Positions 16,636 through 24,515 of a DNA stretch of 64,000 nt are shown here, piece by piece; the stretch's first letter is position 1, and each line of letters begins with the position of its first letter. The position numbers and the translations under genes were made by a program. The notes under the pieces were generated by a model that was given only the letters and a program-made list of their open reading frames with translations, was not told the origin of the DNA and searched no databases. This DNA is from Bradyrhizobium liaoningense (GTDB lineage Bacteria; Pseudomonadota; Alphaproteobacteria; Rhizobiales; Xanthobacteraceae): positions 1 to 64,000 of the forward strand of contig NZ_JAFCJM010000019.1 in assembly GCF_018130955.1 (NCBI RefSeq), in the 5' to 3' direction.

Positions 16636-18252
16636 TCATTTCGCGGGTTCGGTCAGCCACTGACGGATAATGGCGACGGTTTCGTTGGGATTGCGCTCGG
16701 CGAGTTCGCCGACGCGATGCACGGATTGGGCGTGGACCTGGCCCTGAATGGTGGCGACGTCGATCGCGCTTGCGGCCGCGCTCGGCAGCAGCGCCTGGCC
16801 GCCGCTGGCCGGCGAGGATTCTTCGGTCGCGGGGCCGGCGATTGCGGCGGTGATGGCGGCCGTGACCTCGTCGGAGGCGAGGATGCGCTTCACCAGCGGC
16901 CGGATCACCATGAACATGACGACCAGGCCCAGCAGCATCATCACGCCGAGCTCGATGACGTACATGACGTCATCCTTGGTGAACTGGAGCATGCCGAGGA
17001 AGCCGGTGGGCTCGCTGATCGGAGACGTCGACGGCGCGTCGGCGAAGCGCAGGTTCACTACCTCGACCTGGTCGCCGCGCTTCTGGTCGAAGCCGATCGC
17101 CGAGCGCACCACGGCGGCGATGCGGTCGAGCTGCTCCTTCGGGCGATCGGTGTAGGCGAGCTCGCCCTTCTCGTTCTTCGAATAGATGCCGTCGACCAGC
17201 ACTGCGACGGAGATGCGGTTGACCCGGCCGACCTCGGTCACTTCGGTCTTGGTGGTGCGGGAGATCTCGTAATTGTTGGTCTCTTCGGTCTTCTTGCTCT
17301 GGTCCTTGGCGACCGCGCCGCTGCCGCCCGCGCCGTTGCCCGGCAGCTCGTTGTTGACCGTGACCTGGCCGTTGTTCTCGGCGGTCATGCTGCTCTCTTC
17401 CCGGGTCTGGCTGGAGCGCAGCACGCGTCCCTCGGGATCGAACTTGTCCGAGGTCTGGGTGATCTTGTTGAAGTCGAAATCGGCGGAGAGCTGGACGCGG
17501 GCGCGGCCCGAGCCGACCACCGAGGACACGATGTCCTCAACCTGCTTGCGCATCCGCTTCTCGAAGGCGGCGCGGCGCTCGTCGCCGACGGCCTGCTCGG
17601 GATCGGTCGCGGCACCGTCGGCGAGCAGCTGGCCGGCTTCGTCCACGATCGAGACGCGCTGCGGCTTCAATCCGTTGACGGCGGAGGCGACGAGGTGGCG
17701 GATGGCACGGATCTGCTGCGCCTCCAGCGAGCCGCGTACGCGCAGCACGATCGAGGCCGACGGCTCCGGAGCCTCGCGCGCGAACAGCGGACGCTCGGGC
17801 AGCACCAGATGGACGCGGGCGGCCTGGATCCGGTCGATGGCGCGGATGGTGCGGGCGAGCTCGCCTTCCAGCGCCCGCAAGTGATTGATGTTCTGGACGA
17901 AACTGGTGGTACCCAGCGCGTCCGATTTGTCAAAGACCTCGTAGCCGACGCCACCGCCCTTGGGCAGCCCGCCCTCGGCGAGCTTCATGCGGAGACGGGT
18001 GACCTTGTCCTTGGGCACCATGATGATGCTGCCCTCGTTCCGGATCTCGAAGGGAATGCCCTGGCGTTCCAGGTCCTTGATGATTCCGGAGGAGTCCTCG
18101 ACCGAAAGGTCGGTGAACAGGGTGGTCATCTGGGGGGTGGTGACGCGCAGGATGACAAACGCGAAAAAGCCGATGAGCGCGGCGGTGACCGCGATCATCG
18201 CCGCGAACCGCGCAGCGCCGATACCCTTCAGGAAGTCCAACAGACCTTGCAA
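16636..18252 (-). CDS. fliF: flagellar MS-ring protein FliF
   Basis: About 538 residues. Two membrane helices (near the N-terminus FAAMIAVTAALIGFFAFVIL and near residue 440 in IELGVMMLLGLVVMFMVI) bracket the large periplasmic YscJ/FliF domains. The C-terminal tail (AIIRQWLTEP) is the FliG-binding end. I start at TTG 18252 because homologues I remember begin QGLLDFLKGIG; the frame stays open to another TTG at 18300 without a ribosome site. First gene of the class II flagellar operon, with a CtrA-like box about 75 bases upstream. A 532-residue frame on the other strand is an artefact. Confidence 0.94.
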   Translation of the reverse strand: MQGLLDFLKGIGAARFAAMIAVTAALIGFFAFVILRVTTPQMTTLFTDLSVEDSSGIIKDLERQGIPFEIRNEGSIIMVPKDKVTRLRMKLAEGGLPKGGGVGYEVFDKSDALGTTSFVQNINHLRALEGELARTIRAIDRIQAARVHLVLPERPLFAREAPEPSASIVLRVRGSLEAQQIRAIRHLVASAVNGLKPQRVSIVDEAGQLLADGAATDPEQAVGDERRAAFEKRMRKQVEDIVSSVVGSGRARVQLSADFDFNKITQTSDKFDPEGRVLRSSQTREESSMTAENNGQVTVNNELPGNGAGGSGAVAKDQSKKTEETNNYEISRTTKTEVTEVGRVNRISVAVLVDGIYSKNEKGELAYTDRPKEQLDRIAAVVRSAIGFDQKRGDQVEVVNLRFADAPSTSPISEPTGFLGMLQFTKDDVMYVIELGVMMLLGLVVMFMVIRPLVKRILASDEVTAAITAAIAGPATEESSPASGGQALLPSAAASAIDVATIQGQVHAQSVHRVGELAERNPNETVAIIRQWLTEPAK

Positions 18253-18325
18253 GCAACCGCCCCAGATATTCGGCCCAACTTCCGGCAGCCGACTGGGCAA
18301 TTATTGCCTAGGTGATGGTTTCGAT

Positions 18326-18343
18326 ATGGTTAACGAAGATTAA
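18326..18343 (-). promoter_or_regulatory. CtrA-like box upstream of fliF
   Basis: On the minus strand: TTAA-N6-TTAACCAT. CtrA sites are TTAA-N7-TTAA, with TTAACCAT the strong half. Spacing is one base short of the textbook site, but the location before the fliF operon fits the Caulobacter hierarchy. Confidence 0.55.
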
Positions 18344-18371
18344 GAGCTTGGACAAAAGAGCGGACATGAAA

Positions 18372-18402
18372 AAAATCGGCCTCGCGGGGCGAGGCCGATT
18401 TT
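18372..18402 (-). terminator. intrinsic terminator of sciP
   Basis: Perfect 14-bp stem AAAATCGGCCTCGC / complement with a GGG loop, then a T-run on the minus strand, 28 bases after the sciP stop. Confidence 0.85.
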
Positions 18403-18429
18403 CATCAAATCGATCAGTTTCCGGGTCGC

Positions 18430-18705
18430 TTACTGGCGATATTGCTGAATGCGGGTGGTGCGCAGGCCCGCAAGACCGTGCTGGTCGATGGAAAACTGCC
18501 AGGAGAGGAATTCGTCGACGGTGAGGGTATAGCGGCTGCAGGCTTCCTCGAGCGAGAGAAGGCCGCCGCGAACCGCGGCTACGACCTCGGCCTTGCGGCG
18601 GATGACCCACCGTTTGGTCCCGGGCGCGGGAAGATCGGCAATCGTTAGCGGGCTGCCGTCCGGCCCGATGACGTATTTTACCCTCGGGCGATGGGGTTCT
18701 GTCAT
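18430..18705 (-). CDS. sciP: SciP, small CtrA inhibitory protein (DUF1153)
   Basis: 91 residues starting MTEPHRPRVKYVIG. The whole protein matches the very conserved DUF1153 pattern: GPDGSPLTIADLP, TKRWVIRRKAEVVAAVRGGL, LSLEEACSRYTL. The last part is a helix-turn-helix. In Caulobacter, SciP binds CtrA and DNA and blocks CtrA-driven transcription in the swarmer cell. Here it lies between flgD and the fliF operon, which itself has a CtrA-like site, so the repressor and a likely target are neighbours. I use the ATG at 18705; seven upstream codons are not conserved. Confidence 0.93.
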   Translation of the reverse strand: MTEPHRPRVKYVIGPDGSPLTIADLPAPGTKRWVIRRKAEVVAAVRGGLLSLEEACSRYTLTVDEFLSWQFSIDQHGLAGLRTTRIQQYRQ

Positions 18706-18937
18706 GGCGTACTCACAAACTCTCAACCACTGAACTCACGCCATGACCCTACGCTTGGCGGCTTAAAAATCCGCTAAGCCTAAGGCTTCAATACAATTCT
18801 CGTTGAAAATGGCTGGAACACAGGCGCCCCGGCCGGCTGAGTGCGGTTATCCGCGCCGGTCGAGGGGGGTCTTCGTAAATACTTTACTAACGAAACCAGC
18901 GAGCGAGGCTTTGGATGTTCTGTTTTGACGCGCCTTC

Positions 18938-18972
18938 TTGACGCGAACCGGTATCCATTTCGCTCGAAAACG
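18938..18972. repeat. dispersed intergenic repeat fragment (remembered family)
   Basis: The sequence GACGCGAACCGGTATCC followed by ATTTCGCTCGAAAACGCT is one I remember as a common intergenic repeat in Bradyrhizobium. Only one copy is seen in this window, so the call rests on memory. Confidence 0.35.
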
Positions 18973-18993
18973 CTCCAACGTGAGGCGCGAACC

Positions 18994-19689
18994 TCAGTTC
19001 ACGACGCTCTTGATCTGGCTCACCGTGTAGGTATCGCCGCCGATCGTCAAAAGCGGGGGCGACTGGGTCAGGTCGACCGACGAAACGGTGCCCTGGACCT
19101 GGCTCGTGATCGCCACCGCATTGCCCGAGGCGTCCTTGGCGGTCGCCGTCAGCTTGTACTTGCCGTCGGGCCATTGCGTGCCGTCATTGCCTTGGCCGTT
19201 CCAGGTGAAGGGAATGTCGCTGCCGGCGCTGGCCGTATATTTCCCGGTGAAGACGGTCTGGCCGCTCGAATTCTCCAGCGTGATGCTGACATCAGTGCTG
19301 GTCGGCACGTTCAGGTGCCACGTCGCTGACGAATTGGTCATGGTCGCGGTCGAGCCGTCGACCACCGCAGTCTTGCCGACGAAATTGAGGGCCTGGGTCG
19401 CCTGTGCGGTCTGCTGCAGCGAGACCAGCGTGGACAGCGTGTCGTTGGTCTTGAGCTGCTGCTCGACGCCGGCGAACTGCACGAGCTGCTGGGTGAATTG
19501 GTTGGTGTCGAGCGGATCCAGTGGGTTCTGGTTCTGGAGCTGCGTGGTCAGCAGCGTCAAAAAGGTCTGGAAATTGCCGGCCAATGTTGAGCCGGTCTTG
19601 GAGCTCAGGCTCGTGGAGCTCGACGACGACGAGGTCTGGGTCGTGCCCGAGACAACCGAAGGCGCCGCAGTGGCATTGGTCGTTGTCAT
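18994..19689 (-). CDS. flgD: flagellar hook capping protein FlgD
   Basis: 231 residues. A Ser/Thr-rich N-terminus precedes the FlgD N-domain hallmark FLTLLTTQLQNQNPLDPLDTNQFTQQLVQF (given here in part; about residues 42-72), then a FlgD Ig/Tudor-like region with FTWNGQGNDG and WPDGKYKLT. It caps the growing hook and is exported through the flagellar apparatus. It follows fliK by 11 bases, the usual pairing of hook cap and hook-length ruler. Confidence 0.95.
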   Translation of the reverse strand: MTTTNATAAPSVVSGTTQTSSSSSSTSLSSKTGSTLAGNFQTFLTLLTTQLQNQNPLDPLDTNQFTQQLVQFAGVEQQLKTNDTLSTLVSLQQTAQATQALNFVGKTAVVDGSTATMTNSSATWHLNVPTSTDVSITLENSSGQTVFTGKYTASAGSDIPFTWNGQGNDGTQWPDGKYKLTATAKDASGNAVAITSQVQGTVSSVDLTQSPPLLTIGGDTYTVSQIKSVVN

Positions 19690-19700
19690 GTCGAAACTCC

Positions 19701-21332
19701 CTACACTCTGATGTCGACGCCGCCGCTCGCGCCGAGCATGCGGCCGTAGCTGCGACCGAGCGCGGCCGCCGGCATCGCCTCGTCGTCGCTGACGATCAGG
19801 CGGCGGGCGTTGCCGCCATTGTCGTTGGCGTTGCCGTTGTTCTGCCCGGACGACGACTGGTCGCGCAGGCTGAAGGACAATCCGTTGCTGCCGGTCTTGA
19901 GGCCGGCATCGTCGAGCGCGCGCTGCAATTGCGGCGCGTCCTGGCGCAGCATCGACAGCGTTTCCGGCTTCTCGACCGTGAGATGCGAAGTGACCTGGCC
20001 GTTGCGGTCGACCGCGATGCGGACGTCGATGCGGCCGAGCTCGGCGGGATCGAGGCGGACGTCGAACTGGGTTTTGCCGGCGCGCGCGGCGGCGGCGATT
20101 TCGACCGGCAGCCCGCTGAGCGGCACGGCGGTCGATGTCGCGGCGGTCGCGGTCAGCGTCGCGGTCGAGGCTGATGCGCTGGATGTCGTGGTCGTGATCG
20201 GCGCCTGGATGGCGGCTGCGGCCTGGGCGCTGGTATCCGGCACGCTCACTTGCGCCTGCGCATTGGTGGCATGGCCATGCGGTGTCGGAGCGGCGGGCGC
20301 GGCCGAGGCCGCGCGATCGGCGACGTCCGTCTTGGCCTCGGTCGTGGTGCCGTTGCCTTCCGGTTTTGCGCTCTGCGGATGCGCCGTCCCATTCGTGGCG
20401 GCGGACGTGGCGGAATTTTGTGTCGTCGCGGTGAGGCCGCCCGGCTTGGTCGAGTCCTGGCTGCCGATATCAGACACGTCCTTGTTGGCTTGCGCGGTGA
20501 CGGCTTCCTTGAACGCGGTCTTTGGCGTCGCCTTGTCCACCGCGGCCGCCACTGCGCCACTGGTCTGCTGCGGATCCGACGGCGCAGCGTCGGTTGTCCC
20601 GGCTGCAGTCGCATCCGCGAGCGCGGCCTTTGCCGCGGCGGCATCGGTATCAGCGGTCTTGGCCGCGGCGTCGGTGGTCGCGGTCGCGGCGTCGGTCTTG
20701 GTCGCCGTCGGTGCTGCGATCTGCGCGGCCGTCGAGGCGCTCGCCGCGATCCCCGCGGCCGCGATCGTCAGCGGCGAATCGGAGTTGGCGCCGGTCTGCG
20801 CTCCGGCCGCAGCAGTATCGGCCGCAACGACAGGGACGGGAACGATGAGGGCAGTCGGATCAGGCGCGGTCTGGGCGGCTGCCTGCTGCTGTGCGGCGTC
20901 GGCTCCTTGCGCGGCGGTGGCGTCGGTCTCGTCGGCCTGCGTGGACTCATCCGACTTCGAGGCCGATTTGGTCTCCGACGTATCAGGCTTGTCCTTGGTC
21001 TTGGCCGGGCCCTTTGTGGAATCGACGGCGGCGTCCTTGTCGGCCGGCGCCGCATCGTCGGTCGCATCGTTCGACTTCGCCTGCGAGGCCTGGTCGGAGG
21101 CGGCAGTGTCGCGGGCGTTCTTGTCGGACGCGGTCTTGTCGGACGCGCGATTGGTGACGTCGGAGCGGCGCGGCGCGGGGTCCGCGGCTGGCGTGCTGGC
21201 GGCGGCGTCCGTGTTGCTGTCCACCAGCGCGCCGAACTGATCGCCGGCCGTCTTGGCCTGCGATTTTGCAGATTTCGACGATGCGCTCGGCACCGGTACG
21301 CTGGATGCTACGTCGGACGTCACGCTGACCAC
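19701..21332 (-). CDS. fliK: flagellar hook-length control protein FliK
   Basis: 543 residues. A very long low-complexity Ala/Thr/Asp/Lys-rich ruler region (about 1-400) leads to the conserved C-terminal FliK domain: VEIAAAARAGKTQFDVRLDPAELGRIDVRI-like segment near residue 410-440 and LRQDAPQLQRALDDAGL. It measures hook length and switches export specificity through FlhB. The start is GTG at 21332 with AGAGG 7 bases upstream. The low-complexity part creates large false frames on the opposite strand. Upstream partner of flgD. Confidence 0.92.
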   Translation of the reverse strand: MVSVTSDVASSVPVPSASSKSAKSQAKTAGDQFGALVDSNTDAAASTPAADPAPRRSDVTNRASDKTASDKNARDTAASDQASQAKSNDATDDAAPADKDAAVDSTKGPAKTKDKPDTSETKSASKSDESTQADETDATAAQGADAAQQQAAAQTAPDPTALIVPVPVVAADTAAAGAQTGANSDSPLTIAAAGIAASASTAAQIAAPTATKTDAATATTDAAAKTADTDAAAAKAALADATAAGTTDAAPSDPQQTSGAVAAAVDKATPKTAFKEAVTAQANKDVSDIGSQDSTKPGGLTATTQNSATSAATNGTAHPQSAKPEGNGTTTEAKTDVADRAASAAPAAPTPHGHATNAQAQVSVPDTSAQAAAAIQAPITTTTSSASASTATLTATAATSTAVPLSGLPVEIAAAARAGKTQFDVRLDPAELGRIDVRIAVDRNGQVTSHLTVEKPETLSMLRQDAPQLQRALDDAGLKTGSNGLSFSLRDQSSSGQNNGNANDNGGNARRLIVSDDEAMPAAALGRSYGRMLGASGGVDIRV

Positions 21333-21685
21333 GGGAGACCTCTTGCAATAATCTTGGTTCGTGAGGCCAGCAAGGAGCGGGCCAGTCCGCCGCAGTCGAT
21401 ATTTTGTGAGCTATTTCAACGTCTTGCTGGCTCGGCACCGGAGGGAGGGGCCCTTCAAAAGGGGGCCCATTTCTGCCTCCCGGCAAGAATTGCCCTAAGC
21501 CTTCCGCAAATGGCACCCGTGCGATTGCTTCACCGGAATGCGGCCTATATTAAAGGGTAGCTCTCAGCCGCTTTCGACCCGGGCAAGGCGACCTCATGGA
21601 ACCTGGTTCCGGGAGGGATTTGTCTCCCGGCTCAGCAAGCGGAAATCGCGGGACTTCACCGCAGCACGCGCATCGACCGGAACTC
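21333..21685. other. 353-base divergent intergenic region between fliK and mnmA
   Basis: No gene is seen. It should hold the fliK-flgD promoter (minus) and the mnmA promoter (plus). I looked for a sigma-54 GG-N10-GC element for fliK and found none with correct spacing. Confidence 0.4.
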
Positions 21686-22867
21686 ATGCTCAACAGTCTG
21701 GATCTTGAAGGCCGTCCGCAGGACACCAGGGTCGTCGTCGCCATGTCCGGCGGCGTCGATTCCTCGACGACGGCTGCGCTGTTGAAGGCGGAGGGCTACG
21801 ACGTCGTCGGCATCACGCTGCAGCTCTACGACCATGGCGCGGCGACCCATCGCAAGGGCGCCTGCTGCGCCGGCCAGGACATCCACGACGCCCGCGACGT
21901 CGCCGCCAAGCTCGGCATTCCCCATTACGTGCTCGACTACGAGGATCGCTTCCGCGAGTCCGTCATCGACAATTTTGCCGACTCTTATGCCCATGGTGAA
22001 ACGCCGGTGCCGTGCATCGAGTGCAACCGCTCGGTCAAGTTCCGCGATCTGCTGAAGACCGCGCGCGAGCTGGGCGCGACCGCGCTCGCCACCGGCCATT
22101 ATGTCGCCTCGCGCCGCCTCGATGACGGCTCGCGCGCGCTGGTCTGCGCGGCCGACGCCGAGCGCGACCAGAGCTATTTCCTGTTCGCGACCACGCGTGA
22201 GCAGCTCGACTTCTTGCGCTTCCCGCTCGGCGACATGACCAAGCCCGAGACGCGCGAGCTCGCGCGCCGCTTCGGCCTTGCGGTGGCTGACAAGCACGAC
22301 AGCCAAGACATCTGCTTCGTGCCGACGGGCCGCTACACCGACATCATCACCCGCCTGCGCCCCAACGCGATGGAGCCCGGCGACATCGTCGATCTCGACG
22401 GCCGCATCATCGGCCAGCATCACGGCATCGCCAATTTCACGGTCGGCCAGCGCCGGGGCCTCGGCATCGCCTCCGGCTCGCCGCTCTATGTGGTGCGGCT
22501 GGAAGCCGCCACCCGTCGCGTCGTGGTCGGCCCGCGCGATGCGCTGAAGATGCACCGCATCGTGCTGCGCGACGTCAACTGGATCGGCGATGGCGACATC
22601 GACCGCGCCATCGGCGGCGGGCTCGAGATGTATGTGCGCGTTCGCTCGACGCGCGCGCCGCAGCCGGCCTGGCTGCGCGGCGGCAACGGTCATTACGAGG
22701 TCGAGCTCGTCGCGGGCGAGGAGGGCGTTTCGCCCGGACAAGCCTGCGTGTTCTACGACGCGCCTTCGGGGCAGGCGCGCGTGCTCGGCGGCGGCTTCAT
22801 CCAGAGCGCGGCGTCGAAAGTCGCAAGCGGCGCGGAGCGTCCGCTCGCTGAAGCCGTACGCGGCTAA
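21686..22867 (+). CDS. mnmA: tRNA-specific 2-thiouridylase MnmA
   Basis: 393 residues. The PP-loop SGGVDSS is at 21-27. Catalytic cysteines are C113 in CIECNRSVKF and C210 in HDSQDICFVP, as in the E. coli enzyme. C-terminal segments GQRRGLGI and the beta-barrel are present. It thiolates U34 of tRNA-Lys, Glu and Gln using ATP and persulfide sulfur from a relay. ATG 21686 is the start that matches homologues I remember; 30 upstream codons are open but unlike coding sequence. The methyltransferase gene follows by 20 bases. Confidence 0.96.
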   Translation: MLNSLDLEGRPQDTRVVVAMSGGVDSSTTAALLKAEGYDVVGITLQLYDHGAATHRKGACCAGQDIHDARDVAAKLGIPHYVLDYEDRFRESVIDNFADSYAHGETPVPCIECNRSVKFRDLLKTARELGATALATGHYVASRRLDDGSRALVCAADAERDQSYFLFATTREQLDFLRFPLGDMTKPETRELARRFGLAVADKHDSQDICFVPTGRYTDIITRLRPNAMEPGDIVDLDGRIIGQHHGIANFTVGQRRGLGIASGSPLYVVRLEAATRRVVVGPRDALKMHRIVLRDVNWIGDGDIDRAIGGGLEMYVRVRSTRAPQPAWLRGGNGHYEVELVAGEEGVSPGQACVFYDAPSGQARVLGGGFIQSAASKVASGAERPLAEAVRG

Positions 22868-22887
22868 TTTTTTCCGGGGCAGGGGGC

Positions 22888-23526
22888 ATGGCAGCAGATA
22901 TCTCGCGCGCCGGGGTCGAGAAGGCCTATGGCCGCTGGGCGCCGGTCTACGATCTCGTGTTCGGCAAGGTCTTTGACCAGGGCCGGCAATCGACTATCGA
23001 GGTCGCCGACAAGATCGGCGGCCGCATCCTCGACGTCGGCGTCGGCACCGGCCTGTCGCTGTCGGACTATTCGCGCACCACAAAACTCTGCGGCGTCGAT
23101 ATTTCCGAGCCGATGCTGCGCAGGGCGTTGAAGCGCGTGCGCGAGATGAAGCTCGACAATGTCGAGGTGCTCTCGGTGATGGACGCGAAAAACCTCGCAT
23201 TCCCCGACGGCTGCTTCGACGCCGTCGTCGCGCAATATGTGATCACCGCAGTGCCGGATCCCGAAGGCACGCTCGACGAGTTCGTGCGCGTGCTGAAGCC
23301 CGGCGGCGAGCTCATCCTGGTCAACCACATCGGCGCCGAGACCGGTCCGCGCCGCGCCTTCGAGCTCGCCTTCGCGCCGATCGCGCGCCGGCTCGGCTGG
23401 CGGCCGGAATTTCCGTGGGCGAGGCTCGCCAACTGGCAGAAGCGCCACGGCGGCATCACGCTCGCCGAACGCCGCCCCATGCCGCCGATGGGGCACTTTT
23501 CGCTGATCCGTTACCGGAAAGCGTGA
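22888..23526 (+). CDS. pmtA: class I methyltransferase, probable phosphatidylethanolamine N-methyltransferase
   Basis: 212 residues. The N-terminus VEKAYGRWAPVYDLVFGKVF resembles the rhizobial (Sinorhizobium-type) PmtA family. Motif I is ILDVGVGTGLSL, then CGVDISEPML, DAKNLAFPDGCFDAVVAQYV and RVLKPGGELILVNH. Such enzymes convert phosphatidylethanolamine to its methylated forms and phosphatidylcholine at the inner membrane, important for plant-associated bacteria. Family assignment is by recollection; other small-molecule methyltransferases look similar. It starts 20 bases after mnmA and may share its message. Confidence 0.72.
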   Translation: MAADISRAGVEKAYGRWAPVYDLVFGKVFDQGRQSTIEVADKIGGRILDVGVGTGLSLSDYSRTTKLCGVDISEPMLRRALKRVREMKLDNVEVLSVMDAKNLAFPDGCFDAVVAQYVITAVPDPEGTLDEFVRVLKPGGELILVNHIGAETGPRRAFELAFAPIARRLGWRPEFPWARLANWQKRHGGITLAERRPMPPMGHFSLIRYRKA

Positions 23527-23530
23527 TCGC

Positions 23531-23627
23531 GAGCATGATCCGGACCCGGAGGGCCGCGTTAGCGCAAAGTGTGCCGCGGTTTTCCCTCGCGACAAACGCG
23601 GAACGCGTTTGCGCGGAGATCATGCTC
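23531..23627. repeat. dispersed palindromic repeat (GCATGA...TCATGC type), long copy
   Basis: GAGCATGATC and GATCATGCTC bound about 97 bases, with internal pairing CGCGTT / AACGCG. Shares CCGGA, AAGTGTGC.GCG.TTTTCC and GATCATGC with the copy at 10139-10187. It lies just after the pmtA-like gene. Confidence 0.75.
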
Positions 23628-23700
23628 AAAAAGAAGAAGTCCATTTGAAGCCGCCGCGCTTCGGAGGGAACGCGGGCGGGGGCGCGCGCGTTCCCCTTCC

Positions 23701-24066
23701 ATGCGCACGAAACCGAAATTGCTGCTCGCAGCCGTGCTGATGGCCGCCACAGGCAGCGCGATCGCGCAGGCCCCGCCTGCGCCGGCGACGCCGCCGCAGG
23801 CGACCGCGCCGCCCGCGCCGCAGCGGTCCGCCGACTGCATGCCGACGCGCCCCGACCACTCCCGCAACACCGTGGTTCCCGATGGCGGCACCACCGGCCT
23901 GTCCCGCGAGTCGCTCGGCGACCGCCTGGCGAAATCCGACGGCGTGCTCTGCCCGCCCGCCGGCGTCGATCCCGAGATGCGCGCTCCCGCGCCCGAAATC
24001 GGCAAGACCCCGATCATCCCGCCCCCCGGCAGCCCCGGCGGCGACCCCAATGTGAGGCCGAAATAG
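23701..24066 (+). CDS. small secreted proline-rich protein, unknown
   Basis: 121 residues. Signal peptide MRTKPKLLLAAVLMAATGSA with likely cleavage after AIAQ. The mature chain is Pro/Ala-rich, has two cysteines (in SADCMP and VLCPPAG) and a segment RNTVVPDGGTTG that looks conserved. Periplasmic or secreted; no function known to me. It is followed by a gap and then the tRNA promoter. Confidence 0.62.
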   Translation: MRTKPKLLLAAVLMAATGSAIAQAPPAPATPPQATAPPAPQRSADCMPTRPDHSRNTVVPDGGTTGLSRESLGDRLAKSDGVLCPPAGVDPEMRAPAPEIGKTPIIPPPGSPGGDPNVRPK

Positions 24067-24106
24067 GGCCCATCCCACAAAGGTTTACGGGAGCGGCGCG
24101 GCTTGC

Positions 24107-24135
24107 TTGACAGCCCCCGATACCCTTCCTTATAT
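24107..24135 (+). promoter_or_regulatory. sigma-70 type promoter of tRNA-Met
   Basis: TTGACA and TTATAT separated by 17 bases, 45 bases before the tRNA gene. Confidence 0.78.
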
Positions 24136-24180
24136 GCCGCGCGTTCGCGAGATGAGCCGCTTGGCCTCGCGAACCCTCGT

Positions 24181-24257
24181 GGCGGGGTAGCTCAGCTGGT
24201 TAGAGCACGGGAATCATAATCCTGGGGTCGGGGGTTCGAGTCCCTCCCCCGCTACCA
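24181..24257 (+). tRNA. tRNA-Met (anticodon CAT)
   Basis: 77 bases with encoded CCA. Acceptor stem GGCGGGG pairs with CCCCGCT. The anticodon arm is CGGGA-ATCATAA-TCCTG with CAT in the loop; the T-arm has GGTTCGAGTCC. The pattern fits elongator tRNA-Met; an isoleucine tRNA with lysidine at C34 would also read CAT but has different identity elements. The 3' end is the presumed attachment site of the element that follows. Confidence 0.93.
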
Positions 24258-24515
24258 GATCCAACGTAACCCCTTGATTTCCCAGACTTGGCCGATTGAC
24301 GTTTCGACGCGAGGGATGTCTCATTGATACATCCGGGCTAGTCGCTGATCAATTCTCATTACCGCACTGTGCGGCTCGTTGCGGCGCCGGGGAGGCTCGA
24401 CGAGCCCGCCGGCTTCCTGCTTAGGTCGGATTGCTTGGGCAAAATCTGGAGCGCGACGCAGTCGATCTCTCTCAAGGCTGAAACAGGGGTTCGATTCCCT
24501 CCACATGGGGCTGTT

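Noticed and set aside
16717..18315. 532-codon frame opposite fliF
   Set aside because: Gly/Asp/Leu-rich shadow of a well-supported fliF; no family resemblance.
19810..21560. Two long frames opposite fliK (up to 476 codons)
   Set aside because: Mirror of the low-complexity Ala/Thr region of FliK; residue composition is extreme and has no domain.
21333..21685. Sigma-54 promoter for fliK-flgD
   Set aside because: TGGCAC occurs at 21511 but the TTGC element is at the wrong distance and the orientation is away from fliK.
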